64,000 nucleotides of DNA from Pararge aegeria (lineage: Eukaryota; Arthropoda; Insecta; Lepidoptera; Nymphalidae). The stretch is from contig NC_053180.1 in assembly GCF_905163445.1 (NCBI RefSeq), forward strand, positions 18,218,701 through 18,282,700, in the 5' to 3' direction. Below the pieces are notes generated by a model, which saw only the letters and a list, made by a program, of their open reading frames with translations, did not search any database and was not told where the DNA came from. A program made the position numbers and the translations under genes. Positions 10,704-21,894 of the stretch are shown one piece after another. The first letter of the stretch is position 1. Every line of letters begins with the position of its first letter.

Positions 10704-13700
10704 CTGAAAATAAATTACAGATTATGAATGAAATATTATTAACAAAACACGAATAACTATATAGAAATAACAAGAAAATATAGGTAGTAGTTAAAAAAAA
10801 TATCAACTAGCACGGCTGCACAGGAGACATTTTTTCCCCCCGGGGAAAGGACAAAATACTTAATCTGTTTTATTCACTCGAGCATACGCGAATGTGTGGA
10901 TATAATATCTAAATAGTAGGTATACGTGTATATTAAATTGAGTTAAACTTCTCCCTTTCCCTGAAACCTAGCGTTGGCGGGTTGGCAATTTTATCCCTTG
11001 CAGTGGATATAATCGGGATATAAAATGTTTGTTCCCTGCCCATGCCTACCTATATTTTAAGTGTTGTAAGTCTGTAGTGTTTGTATGCGTGTGTATTTCC
11101 CGAAAGGATGCCCATATTGGCTACCAAATATACGGGCTTGACTATTAGAATACCATACACTATGAAAAATTTGAAATACAAGATGGCCGCCACCAGAAAA
11201 TGGTGAGTAAACTTTTTCTACCTCAATATGGGTATCAAATGAAAGGGCTTAACTATTATAATGGAATACTATAATGTACAAGTATATTTAACGCAGGGTT
11301 TTTTAATATTTTCAATTTATATATTATTGTTTAATAGGTATATCAGTACTTACTTGCCCATTATTGCTGTAAGAGGTAATAAACATCAAATGGAAATCGC
11401 TTTTGTTCTTTTTAATTAAATATCCTATATCAAGGTACGATTACTGTTTGTTTATTTACCTTGTAGATAATTGGCCGACCTTATCTTCCATCGCTTCTTT
11501 AAACATTATCGCCTTTTTTGTGAACGGTCGTTGTTTTCTTTCCATTCCGATTAATTCAAGCTCCTGAAATAAAATTTTCTTTAGGCACTGGTAAGTGTTT
11601 AAGTATCAGGTGACAGTTATTCTTTCGCTTATTAAAAAGTACTTATTAGTAAGTAAATATCTACTGTTAATTTTAACAATACAGAAATTATAACAATGTT
11701 TACATTATCTTTAAACTTTTTTTTCTTGATTCTCGAAGCGTCCAGAATAATTCACTAAGCTAGCAAAGCGAGAACAGACAACATAACCTAAAATAAACTA
11801 CTTTACTGTGACGTAACAGAACTACCTACTACCAAAGTTACCAAACAATATTTAATTTCATCCATCATGTACGCGTAAAAAAACACTTAAGCAAGTAAAT
11901 TGTTTGGAACTTTTGTATTAACTATAATATACGAGTACACAAGGTGTAAATGAAAACCTAAATAATACATCACATGCTTTAGAGGTTCATTATGCTCTGA
12001 GATATTTCTGTGAAACCGAAAACCTAATGGTTTTTGAGTAAAACACAGACATCGTTTTTACTGAAAAAAAAACAGATTCAGCCCTAAAAACACGTGCCAA
12101 CTTTAAATCATGGGACTCCTGCCACTTTATCAGGTACGCGTCGTGTAGGTACAATGCGCGTGTCGGTATTTTACCGTCAATAGGGTTGTCATAAGTAAAC
12201 CCTGAGAATGGTTTGAAATTTGTATGGACAAATAAATATGCTTCTTTTGATTTAACATTTATACAGGGTGATTGCTTATGATATATCCTTCAAAATTATT
12301 TCGTAATTAGGGTACACTTTGTATTGTAACCTAAGATTCTTAAAAATGTAACACACGAAATGAAGGCGAGCCTCAGGTCCTCTTTTACAGTGTGTCTCAG
12401 TTACCAAAGTATTTTTCAATATTTTTTTGTTATACAGGGGTAACAGAAATACACAAATTGAAAAATTTTACTGTCGTACGTTTCATGACATATAGATAGC
12501 CGGCTAACACACATACGGATGCACGGACTCACAGACAGACAGCGGAGAATAAAGCTCCTTTTTTGGGATTGCTAATCGTAAAAAAGTAACGTTAGATACT
12601 AACAAAATATTTTTTCTGATAGATTTATTGCAAGTGAGCTCTTTAGGAGATCGCACTTGGAGTTCTAGCAGATGATTCCGTTACCATAATTTCCTGGTTA
12701 TCTCGTATTTGATTGGTCAACGTTTTTCTGTATTCGTTCTGCCGCCTGAGTTCTCCATTAGCACTGTCCAAGTTTTTACGTAATTCATCGTACGCTATCC
12801 TTTTCACTCTGTCCATTGTCGCTTTTCTTTCCTGCCTTTGAATTTCTTGCTCGTGCTTTCTCTTCTCCAAGTGCCACTTGTATTCTTGAGCTGCTTTCTG
12901 CAATATTATTGTTACCTGTTAGCAAATCTGCCTTTGTTTGTACGTTTGGTTAAAGATAAAAAGGTATTTTCGTCTAGACTGGTCCAAATTATGCATAATT
13001 CGTGGTAGATATAAGTTTGAGTAAGAAATCAAAAATGACAGGAACCCAGACAAAAAGGAAGGTCGTATAAAATGGTGGGAAAATTAAGAGGTACAGAATA
13101 ATACAGACAGAAGTGTCAAGGGAGGATAGAAGAAGTTATCTCTTTGTAGTTAATTATAAAGTGCGCTATAAGTTCAGATATATTGATGTTTGTAGTTTTA
13201 AATGTGCTATTTTGTAATAAGAGATACTAAAACGATTAAACGTTGTATGAAAATGGGGTTTCTATTTATGTAAGTATTAGTAAGTGTGAAGGGGTGATAG
13301 CCTGGTGGGTAAGGTATGAGTTTCCTTAGGGGGGAGTCAGAGTCCTTAGGAGAGTCGACCCCCCACAGTTAATTTGTTTGATTTGATTACAAACACTAAT
13401 AATATTAAATGCGTTAGGGCAACCGTAAAGAATTTTAGTCTAAAATAACTTTATCAAAGTTAAAAGCTGCTTAAAGACGGCGAAGGGCTGAATATGGCGA
13501 CTTAGACTATGAATACATGAATAAATCTCTACACGAAAATTTACTTACTAATTTATTATTTTGTTTTTCCTCTTCAACTCTTTTGGTTAACTCATCATTT
13601 TCTTTTTCACTTTGTTCTTTCAATTCACGAGCTATTCTATTTGTCTCTTTTTTTAATTCGTCTAGTATCATCCTTTCACGGTTGGAATTTTTTTCGAAAA

Positions 13701-14976
13701 GATCCTCTTGTCTTTTAAGCATTTTCTAAAAAAAATAAGGGTACAACTTATTGTGAATAGCATATAAAGCTTATTATAGACATTATGGTGCTTAGAAACC
13801 GATAGAGGGTTTATATAACTGCAATACATTTAATTAGCCCGTTACCATCAAAGACTAAATTATCACCAACCAGCAAGATAGCAGTCAAGTAGGAATGGGA
13901 ATAAAAAAAAATTGCTTTCTGGTAAAATTATAGTAGCATCCAATGCTTGTTTTGCTATACGGCAGATTGGCGCAGTCGGCTGCTTTCCGAGACCAAGGCT
14001 GTGGAGTTGACTCCAATTGGAATTGATTCCCACAACTGAAAATGTTTGTCTGATGAACATGAATATTTTTCAGTGTATGGGTGTTTATCTGTATGTATAA
14101 GTATTTATGTATATTATTCATAAAAACTTTCATTTATGTATTATTTATCTACTTTGTTTAACACGTTGGTAATTAGGTAAATATTTTCTTACAATTTGGT
14201 TCAATTTCCTGTGATTCTCCCTTCGTAACTCTTCCGTAGCAATTTGTATTGCATTCATATCCATATCTCTTTCTTGTCTCTTTTCATCTCGTATTCGTGA
14301 TAACTTCATCTGATACCCGTCTATATAGTTCTGTTTGTTCGTTAGTTGCTGATCTTTTTTCCTTTTGATCGCTGAAATTTTTAAAAGTACAATAATTTGA
14401 ATAAGTAGGCGCACTTTACAGGAAGTTCATCATCAAGATGATAATCTTATCAACCTAAATACAATAGCCTCTATGGGAAAAGAAAATTAAATTACGTAAT
14501 ACCAAACCTAATTAATCAGTTACCAACTTTAAGACGTCATAACAAAGAAAAATATAAAAATCACATTAAAAGAATATTATTACCAACTTAACCTGCATTA
14601 TAACCTGATCATCGTTACGTACGTACGTACGTACGTTAGGTACCAATCAAAATATTAATCTAACAAGAAACCACCTGTACCTATACTGCAGAGTCTTGAT
14701 GCGTATACAAATTTTCTCGTTTGTATTCTCCTTGTACATTTTTTAGTACCTAGTAGTTATTTTTAACCTATCCACATTTACCTATATATCTTTGTTAAGT
14801 ACTTACTATTTATCGCCACTTGTCATTAATTAATGATAATTTAGTTTAGAATAAATATAATTTTAGAATAAAGCATGTAGTTGTACACGACCAATGATAC
14901 ACGGCGCAGGGTAAAATTCTTAAGAGTTTATTTTGGACACCTTTTCAATATAAAATTTTATTTCTTAATTTTTCGA

Positions 14977-15012
<36 letters not shown>

Positions 15013-17755
15013 AAAAAAGCCCATTACCGACCCACTACAGGGCACGGGTTTACTCCCACAATGAGAAGGGGTTAGCCATATTCCACCACGCTGGCCCAGT
15101 GCAGGTTGGTGGACACACAGGCAGGCAGTAGTAGAGTCAGTTAACACTTCAGGCAGTAGTACAGCTGATTAATGGTTAGCTAGAGTTCATACAGTTACCA
15201 TCATAGTAATCCTGTTCCATCTTCTTCTTCATTATTTCCAAACGTCTATTCTCAATCTCTCTTTCAGTCTGCAATGTTTCTTGTCTTTGTCTATTAGCGC
15301 TTGCTATTTGCGCATCGTAAGCCATTCGACGCTCGCACATTTCTTGTTTAAGCCTATGAGCTGTAGCTCGTTCATTTTCTTCCTGTTGTAAAAATACTTT
15401 TTAAGCAAAAGAACTACTGCTATAAAAAAACCATCATAATTAGATTTGATTTGATTTATATTCTACTTTTATTATTTATTGTGTTTAAATAAAGGCTCAA
15501 CGTACTCTATTAGTTGATCGTTTGAGCTGAATTTTGAACTACTAGTATCATCATATCAACCCATTACCGGCCCACTACACGGGCACGGGTCTTCTCCCAC
15601 AATGAGAAGGGTTTAAGGCCGTAGTCTACCACGCTCGCCCAGTGCGGATTGGGGGACTCCAAGCACCTTTGAGAAGATTATTAGAACTCTCAGACATGCC
15701 GGTTTCGTCACGATGTTTTCCTTCACCATTGAAGCAAGGGATATTTTTATTGTTTAACTACTATTATAACTCTACTAAATAAAGTTGTTTATGTTTTCAT
15801 AACAGTCTGTTTATAAGTCTATTGCAATGTATTAGTCTGTTTTTAAACTACCTGTAAGAAACAGACTTGTTTTTACTTTTTAGAGTCCATGTTTTGTAAG
15901 TTAAATATTGTTTAAAATTACTATGACATTAATCATAGACTCACCTTTGCTCTAACATCGTTTATAAGAACCCGATGCCAAAGTTCATCGATATCCGCCT
16001 GACTTTGTTCTATGAACTTTTTCTCACACATCTGTAACTTCTGCATGCTTCGCAGTTCGATCTCATCTACTCTTGTGCATTTCATGCCATTAGCTCTGTG
16101 GGAAATATATAATATTACTTAAATAATACGCAATATTATATCCGTGTAAACCCAGGCTAGCTAGAGGCACCTAGATAGGTTTGGTGAGAGAAGGCAAAAA
16201 ACATAACTGTTACGAGCCCCCTAAGGATTTTTGTGGATTCTTAAAGCGAAGCGTACCTAATAAAGTGACATGATTTTAATTTGCTTGTGATGTTAGGGCG
16301 GCATCTGATTTTTTTGAATAAAAACAATGCAGTGGTTTACTCAAAAACTATAAGGTTTTGCAGATAAGTCTTAGGGACAGTACATAATGTACCTTAAAAG
16401 CCTGCGAAGTAATATTTCGGTTTTCAATTACGTTTTATATATTTTTTTTTTGAGAAAGTAATGGTCTTTGGTATGCTTACATTTTCTCCCGTTCAAGAGC
16501 TTTCAAACATTCACGCTCTTTTTCCTTTTCAATATTTTCCTCATATTTTTCTATTTTACTTTCTCTTTCTTTACAATATCCACATTCAGTCATAGTCTGC
16601 TTAGTTTCTAGTTCTCTAATAAGTTCTACTTCTTCGCTGTCTAAAAGTTGCTTGAGTTTATATCTTCTGTGTCATAGTTTGATTTCTTCTTCATTTAATA
16701 ATTTCCTTACTTTTTCACCAGCTCTGTTGATTATAGCTCTGAAATGATAATAACAATGATTTTATTGTATAGCATCATCATTTAACGAGATATAAGAATA
16801 TATCTGAATTGTTTATGCTTGTTTATTCCTTAAGTCTTTGTTTGCTAGTAAATTTGTCAGACAGGATAAAGTTTTTTGCCAAGCGTAAACTTATTAGGCT
16901 TGGTAATGGGCTTGTAAATGGAGACTAGATTTTTCACACATTTTTGATAGGGAAGAACATTTGTGATGACAATAATCATGAAGACTTCAAAAAATAAAGT
17001 AGGTATTATCAATTGACATCAAGCAAGGTTTAGATGAAAAACTTGAAAGATAAAAATGGAGAAGACATAAAGGGTCTTGTTTTTTCAATTTGATATAGAT
17101 CGACTTACTTCTGTAAATGTACGGCATCATAATCGACGATGTCTTCAGTTTTCTTAATTTCTTCAATGTTTACCACAGTCTCATCGTCGCAGTGTTGTCT
17201 TATCTTGAAATTTAATAAAGTTTTTTTTTAATATCCATCAGTAATATAAATTTAAAAATTCTTGATTCATGTAGGCCTATTGATTATTGCGAGATGATGA
17301 TGATAGCCACATTCGTTAACTTAAACTAAAGCTAGGAGGTTTTCAAACTCCTCGTCTAAGGAGTGCCCACAATCAACAAATAAAAAAATTATAAAATTTT
17401 TTTAGGTTATGCTTTTCGGCCAACGAAAGCATGACGATATCTACCGGAAAAAAAATCTAGAGTAGGGCACACCACTGACTTTATGGTTATTTCCCTTGAT
17501 ATTTAAAGAAAGGATTAAAATGAAATATTAAATTTATTTATGCCTATGAAAATTTGCAGCACAGTAACCGCCAAAGCGGTGTTTAATTTAAGGAATGTCA
17601 TTGAATATATAAAAACTAGAATTGTAAACACTGTAGAGCCGCAATTTACTTAGTTTTTGATATAAATGTAAACTAGATTCTACCCTCCAAAAATGACTAG
17701 GATGTCCGAAATATACGGCCTTCAGTTTCGAGTCAGCTCTATTCAGCTTCACCAT
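10607..17755 (-). CDS. CFAP53: Cilia- and flagella-associated protein 53 (CCDC11)
   Basis: Ten-exon minus-strand model: 17684-17755 (candidate), 17109-17203, 16481-16738, 15945-16095, 15199-15382, 14193-14371, 13549-13725, 12685-12897, 11460-11563, 10607-10703. Every junction is GT-AG and keeps phase, giving 509 codons plus TAA, close to the 514 residues I recall for human CFAP53. The product is almost wholly charged coiled coil of the trichohyalin-plectin-homology type. Collinear matches to remembered vertebrate CFAP53 include the EELRVELLSIHQK region (here DEIELRSMQKLQ), a central DAQIASANRQRQ block, the ERDMDMNAIQIATEELRREN block (residues about 285-305), the QEYK...LTNQIRDNQ block and the C-terminal NPVHPFKK motif. 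Known role: a microtubule inner protein of ciliary axonemes, needed for motile cilia and sperm flagella. Anomaly: in-frame TGA at codon 78. Identity is firm; exon 1 is less so. Confidence 0.87.
10810..11290. repeat. Repeat families H and I in CFAP53 intron 9
   Basis: The first part (to about 11045) has the ATAATCGGGATATAAAATG and CCCTGCCCATGC blocks shared with 28090-28440. The second (11095-11290) has AAGATGGCCGCCACC and AATATGGGTATCAAATGAAA, shared with 52740-52920. Confidence 0.45.
11965..12320 (+). repeat. Dispersed repeat family F, copy 2
   Basis: Collinear with 905-1275 (CCTAATGGTTTTTGAG, ATCATGGGACTCCTGCCACTT, CAATGCGCGTGTCGGT, TTTATACAGGGTGATTGC). In intron 8 of CFAP53. Confidence 0.65.
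13959..14135 (+). repeat. SINE family A, truncated, in CFAP53 intron 6
   Basis: tRNA-like head with an internal duplication around TTGACTCCAATTGGAATTGA, a B box GATTCCCACAACTG, then GGGTGTTTATCTG. The 3' third is missing. Confidence 0.65.
14614..15014. repeat. Microsatellites in CFAP53 intron 5
   Basis: (TACG)n at 14614-14636 and (AAAT)n at about 14979-15014; the latter adjoins a family B SINE and may be its tail. The sequence between them is AT-rich with nothing recognised. Confidence 0.8.
15019..15118 (-). repeat. SINE family B fragment
   Basis: CCCATTACCGACCCACTACA, ACAATGAGAAGGGG, CCACGCTGGCCCAGTGCAGG. Only the tail-side half is present; it ends about 80 bp from CFAP53 exon 5. Confidence 0.7.
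15547..15745 (-). repeat. SINE family B, partial
   Basis: CAACCCATTACCGGCCCACT, ACAATGAGAAGGG, CACGCTCGCCCAGTGCGGAT, CAGACATGCCGGTTTCGTCA, in CFAP53 intron 4. Confidence 0.7.
16258..16440 (-). repeat. Repeat family F fragment in CFAP53 intron 3
   Basis: Inverse of the family F 5' part (CAGTGGTTTACTCAAAAACT, TCTTAGGGACAGTACATAAT, AAGTAATATTTCGGTTTTCA). Confidence 0.55.
16481..16738 (-). CDS. CFAP53: CFAP53 exon 3, with in-frame TGA
   Basis: Acceptor catttcag|AGC and donor AAAAT|gtaagc frame 258 bp. The peptide runs KAIINRAGEKVRKLLNEEE, IKL, stop, then HRRYKLKQLLDSEEVELIRE and onward to EREK. The sequence on both sides of the TGA (16672-16674) matches the CFAP53 coiled coil, so the frame is genuine on each side. 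The TGA may be an error, a null allele, or one substitution away from a sense codon such as TGG, CGA or GGA. Skipping the stop by a cryptic intron fails because the available sites are about 44 bp apart and out of phase. Confidence 0.8.
17288..17375 (-). repeat. LINE 3' fragment in CFAP53 intron 1
   Basis: AGCCACATTCGTTAACTTAA, AAAGCTAGGAGG, GTCTAAGGAGTGCCCACAA: a diverged piece of the LINE tail seen at 24712-25175 and 40960-41430. Confidence 0.5.
17684..17755 (-). CDS. CFAP53: Candidate first coding exon of CFAP53
   Basis: The ATG at 17753-17755 opens a frame MVKLNRADSKLKAVYFGHPS and 24 codons end at TGG AGG|gtagaa. This phase-0 donor fits the phase-0 start of the next exon (17203). The resulting total length is near the family norm, and an RFX X-box lies 100 bp upstream. 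Weak points: the donor is only moderate, the next acceptor (tttcaag) has a poor pyrimidine tract, and the peptide has no clear similarity to vertebrate N-termini. Confidence 0.45.
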
Positions 17756-17854
17756 CGCTATAGAGTCTCCGTGGTATAACGCGGGTATCAATCAGTTACT
17801 GTCACGCCCACGTCGGCTTTCACTGCGGAATGGTTTCCAGCTATCGACCAAACT

Positions 17855-17868
17855 GTTGCTCGGGTTAC
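17855..17868 (-). promoter_or_regulatory. RFX X-box upstream of CFAP53
   Basis: On the minus strand this reads GTAACC-CG-AGCAAC, a perfect fit to the RFX consensus GTNRCC-N(0-3)-RGYAAC. It lies 100 bp upstream of the candidate CFAP53 ATG. RFX factors drive ciliary genes through X-boxes near transcription starts, so site and gene identity support each other. Confidence 0.65.
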
Positions 17869-18059
17869 AATGGGACACGCAATTGACGGATTAACATTCT
17901 AACAGTCGTCAAATACTATTATTTTAAACTTTAAATTATTACAAATAAATAAAATAAAATGTTTAATAAAACAGTCATATCTCTAATAGGTTATCCCGTT
18001 ACAATTGTGAGCAACCATGTGTCAATAAGTCAACTCGTATTGGAATAAAAAAAACACTA

Positions 18060-18330
18060 TTACCGCTAGCTTAATATCGCACACAATCAAAAATCACACC
18101 ACTTTAGTAGTGTTTCTCGAACAGGCGGTTAGTCACTTGACTCCATTTAACAGTTGACAGTAATTATTTTACCTTTAATGTTCTACACATTTAACAAAAT
18201 ATGGGGAAAATGGGAAATGTTTGTTAGCTGGCAACATTACGCGGACTTAAAGTGAGAGGGGCCGTAGAGCGTTTTCACTGTTTTTGAAAACAATGTACTG
18301 CATGCAATAATGGCTGAATGAGGGTTTTAG
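18060..18330 (-). repeat. Dispersed repeat, one of a pair with 29290-29515
   Basis: Inverted relative to the copy at 29290-29515. Shared blocks: CAGCCATTATTGCATGCAGT, GAGGTAAAATAATTACTGTC-like, CTGT(T/C)CGAGAAACACTACTA. No ORF. It lies upstream of the CFAP53 promoter region. Confidence 0.6.
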
Positions 18331-18649
18331 TATGATCTTAATTCTATGGTAATAATTATATATTTTATTTTTTGGTCTTACACTTTAATCCTTTTTGCAA
18401 ACTGATGCCTGAAATTTAGTTTTAGCCCACATTTATTTAGTTTTTTTACAAATCCCTTGGGGATCTTGTATTTTAAAGGATAAAAACCTAGCCTACGTTA
18501 TTCTCCGTCCTTTCAATTAACATTCTGCCAAAATTCAAGTGGATTTGTTGCTTAGTTAGGGAGTAAAGTAAGGACAAACAAGTAAATAAACAAACACACT
18601 TTTGCATTTATAATATCATCTGGTATGGATTATTGGCACAGTGCTACCC

Positions 18650-18890
18650 ACTGTGCCAATCGGCCCTCTAATCGGACCCTGCTTTCTGAGGTCAAGGCCG
18701 TGTGTTCGATTCCCACAACTGGAAAATATATGTGTGATGGACATGAGGGATTTTCAGTTTCTGGGTGTTTATATGTATATTATAAGTATTTATGTATATT
18801 ATTCATTAGTCATCTTAGTACCCATAACACTAGGCTCGGGCTAGATTCCGATGTGTGTATTGTCGTAGAATACTTATTTATTTATTCAAG
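18650..18890 (+). repeat. SINE family A
   Basis: CCCTGCTTTCTGAGG, TTCGATTCCCACAACTGG, GGGTGTTTATATGTATATTA and a decayed 3' end (GATGTGTGTATTGTCGTAG). Confidence 0.7.
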
Positions 18891-19310
18891 AAATACACTC
18901 TCGCATATTATTGGTTATTGGTATAATATTACGTAGGGAAGTAGGCAATACAGGGTGCAGTTATGTTGTTTTGGTAAGGAATATCCTATGTAGGCTGATA
19001 TCCCGGCAATAAAGATAACGCTTCACGCACGCCATCCAGGGCATCAACCCCCCATTATAGAAAGTGCAGCGACCGATTTATTGTGCTGTTAGTGTTTCAT
19101 TTACTTTAGTGAATTGACCAAATTGGAGTGCGCAGTGCGTGCCGCTCACAAAATAGGGTAGTTTGTTATATCCCACTCATAGTGGACGAAATAGGCGAAA
19201 CTTATAGTTAATCCACTTATAGTTTATGATAGCCTAGTAGCTTTGCTTTAGGGGCCTGGTTCGGCCTCAAACCTTTTGTTATGGGTTGATAATGATGATG
19301 AGAATTGGAT

Positions 19311-19650
19311 GGCCGATTGGCGCAGTGGGCAGCGACCCTTTTTTTTTGGCGTGGTGGAAAAGCTTTATTGCTACCTCCGACGGGCAGGACGGAAGTTATG
19401 TGGGACTCCCGCTCTAGTGGGCAGCGACCCTGCTTTCTGAGTCTAAGGCCGTAGTTTCGATTCCCATCTGAGCAATGTTTGTGTGATGAATATGAATGTC
19501 TGGGTGTTAAGTTAATAACAACTATTTATGTATATCTGTTATTCATAAAAATATTTATCAGTTATCTTAGTACCCGTAAAACAAGCTAGTCTCACTTTGG
19601 TGCTAGATGCCGATGTCTGTGTTGTCATAGTATATTTGTCTATTTATTTA
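19311..19650 (+). repeat. SINE family A interrupted by a 76-bp insertion
   Basis: Head GGCCGATTGGCGCAGTGGGC at 19311; the SINE resumes at 19416 and runs to about 19650. AGTGGGCAGCGACCCT occurs at both 19324-19339 and 19416-19431, bracketing the insert 19340-19415. Confidence 0.8.
19340..19415 (-). mobile_element. 76-bp poly(A)-tailed retro-insertion
   Basis: Read on minus, the insert ends GTAGCAATAAAGCTTTTCC followed by a short A run, i.e. an AATAAA signal about 20 nt before a poly(A) tail, inside a 16-bp target duplication. This is the mark of L1-type reverse transcription of a 3' fragment. The source transcript is unknown. Confidence 0.7.
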
Positions 19651-20094
19651 GTACTAGCTGTTGCCCCCGACTTCGTCTGCGTTTGTTTTTGTTTTTTGAA
19701 AGACATGTGGCATTCGATTTAGGTGTAATTCTACGCACATTATGTATTCAGGTCCGTGCGTTTCGTGCCGTGCTGAGGAGTTGTGTCCTCTATCTCCAAT
19801 CACATTCGTCAGATATAAACGAAATTTGGGCAAAATTAAACAGACATTATAACCTCTAAAGTACAAAAGTTATTATTTAAATCGGTTATCATTTGACGGC
19901 GTTATGGTATAAAATCGCCAAACACCTACCCCTCTCCCAAAAGAACTCAGCTTAATTTCGGGATAAGAAGCATCCTATATGAATTCTAACACCTTCAGAA
20001 ATATGTGTACAAAGTTTCATGCTGTGCGGTTTAGTAGTTTTTGCGTGAAAGCGTAACAAACAAACTTACATTCACATTTTTAATATTAGTAGGG
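19651..20094 (-). repeat. Dispersed repeat family E, near full length
   Basis: Reads on plus from TACTAGCTGTTGCCCCCGAC through TTCATGCTGTGCGGTTTAGT to TTTTTAATATTAGTAGGG. Ends and interior match 45986-46396 and 61094-61493. No ORF; element class unassigned. Confidence 0.65.
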
Positions 20095-20936
20095 ATTTCT
20101 AAGCCGTATTTTTTGTCGGTATAAAATATACCTACTGTATACCATATCTTACCAGTATTTAAATTAATGCTTGAAACGCCAGTTTGTCAATTATTTTTAA
20201 ATTTTTTTTTTTTTAATGTTACTTGTAATTTCCGATACAATTTTAAATTACAATTTCGTTAAGATCAGCTATTATTAACATAGATGCAATAATACTTAGG
20301 TACCTACTAACAAAGAAGTATGAACGAAATTATTTAATATTCTGTGATACCAGTGAAATTAAATTCAAGTTTGTAAAAATAAATAAAAGCCAAGGGACAT
20401 ATACCTAAAAAACAAAATGTAGGGCGAGCTTTGGAGCAGATTGAGAGCGACTTAAAGAAACATTCGAGAAAAATGAACAAACACCGGAGGCGAAATTCTG
20501 GAAATGTCAGCAAGGAAATGAAAAGCTGGAAATTAGGTATGCATTCTATATCTAGGTATTTAGGTCGCTGTTTTCGCGTTGCATATCTCTTGCCCATATT
20601 TTAGGGTGTATTTTTTAGGGTGCCGTGACCTAGTTTCGACAGCGCATATCAATTGAATGCTTTTGGTAAACAACGTTAAACGAGTCGATAACAAGATGAG
20701 GGACTGACTAGGTGCTTCGAATTTTGACTTTTCTATTCCTTGGTTCTGGTCATTATCATTTACAGTTCATAGATAATTGTTATTTTATTAATTGCATTTA
20801 AATTTTGTTGACTGAAATCCAGTAGCTAGGAAGATACCTAGTAATTTTAACATGTTACTTGGCACCGACTTAAAAATGTTTTAGAAATTTTTTATTAAAA
20901 ACTTTTTAGTTGGTAAGCTTTTTAAAAAAAAAATTT

Positions 20937-21115
20937 TTATTCCACTTCAAGTTAACCTTATCCTGCAATCTCACCTGCTGATTAAGAGTAGATTCAGTCT
21001 ATGATGGTAACGGTCTGAGCTGCTAGGGGTATGACAGATAAATTAAACCGATACTAATCGGTTTCTAGTTAACAACTTACCGGAAATCTATATCGCTAGG
21101 TGGCACATCTTTGCC
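20937..21115 (-). repeat. SINE family D, 3' part
   Basis: TTCCACTTCAAGTTAACCTT, TGCAATCTCACCTGCTG, ATCGGTTTCTAGTTAACAAC. Continues directly into a family C repeat. Confidence 0.6.
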
Positions 21116-21477
21116 GGAGAAACCGGAGTATCCTCAGGAGATGTTGACTTCACAATGAATAATTGTTAACTCACTTAACAAGTACATTGCCGAAAATCTG
21201 TTGTGGTGTGTTGTATAATGATTGAAGAAATTATAAATTACACCATACAGACTCCAGCTTTTCGCGGACTATAGCAAATTAAGCTTAATTTTCATAATGT
21301 ACGTTTTAAGTAATTTAAACATAACTTGCTTCAACGTAAAGCAACAATTCGTGAGGAAACCTGCATGCCTGAGAGTTCTCCATACTGTTCTCAAGGGTGT
21401 GCGGAGTCCACCAATCCACACTGGGCCAACCATTGTAGTGGGCCGATAATGGGTATTGATATGATGATGATGATGTT
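21090..21477 (+). repeat. Family C repeat followed by a SINE family B fragment
   Basis: Family C portion 21090-21300 (ACCGGAGTATCCTCAGGAGA, AAATTACACCATACAGACT, CAGCTTTTCGCGGA). SINE B portion 21299-21477 (GAGGAAACCTGCATGCCTGA, tail GATGATGATGATG). Confidence 0.6.
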
Positions 21478-21894
21478 GATATAGGACCGATTGAAATGAG
21501 TTAAGTTATGCGCTTAATCGCATCGGTTCATCCGTTTAAGCGGTACGATGACACACACACAGACAGACACACATTGCGGTTAACCTTATAGAACCCTTCT
21601 TTTTGTGTGAACGGGCCTGGATCGTGTAGTCATTTCCACCCTACGCAACAATATGGTGCGGAAGGGAATCCGTAGTAAATTCAATTTTTAATTAGGGTAG
21701 GTATAGCTAGCTATTCCATTATTTAATTACAGAGGTCGAATTACAGCTCACGCCTCGACTTATTAATCAATTTGGACGCTTTTGTGTACAGTGACAGTCA
21801 GATGTGTTCTAGTTTTTTTTTAACTTCCGGTGGTGTCATGGTAGGTTCTCAAATGTTTCTTACGTGTCTAATTTCTTCTGAGAGTAAAGTGTGT

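Noticed and set aside
14614..14636. TACG repeat as a regulatory palindrome
   Set aside because: A simple tetranucleotide microsatellite inside an intron.
16672..16674. Selenocysteine at the CFAP53 TGA
   Set aside because: CFAP53 is not a selenoprotein, no SECIS was sought or seen, and Lepidoptera are thought to have lost selenoproteins. A stop or an error is simpler.
17588..17791. 67-codon minus ORF as a separate gene
   Set aside because: Beyond the donor at 17684 the frame runs into intron-like sequence. Only the part from the ATG at 17755 is kept, as a candidate CFAP53 exon.
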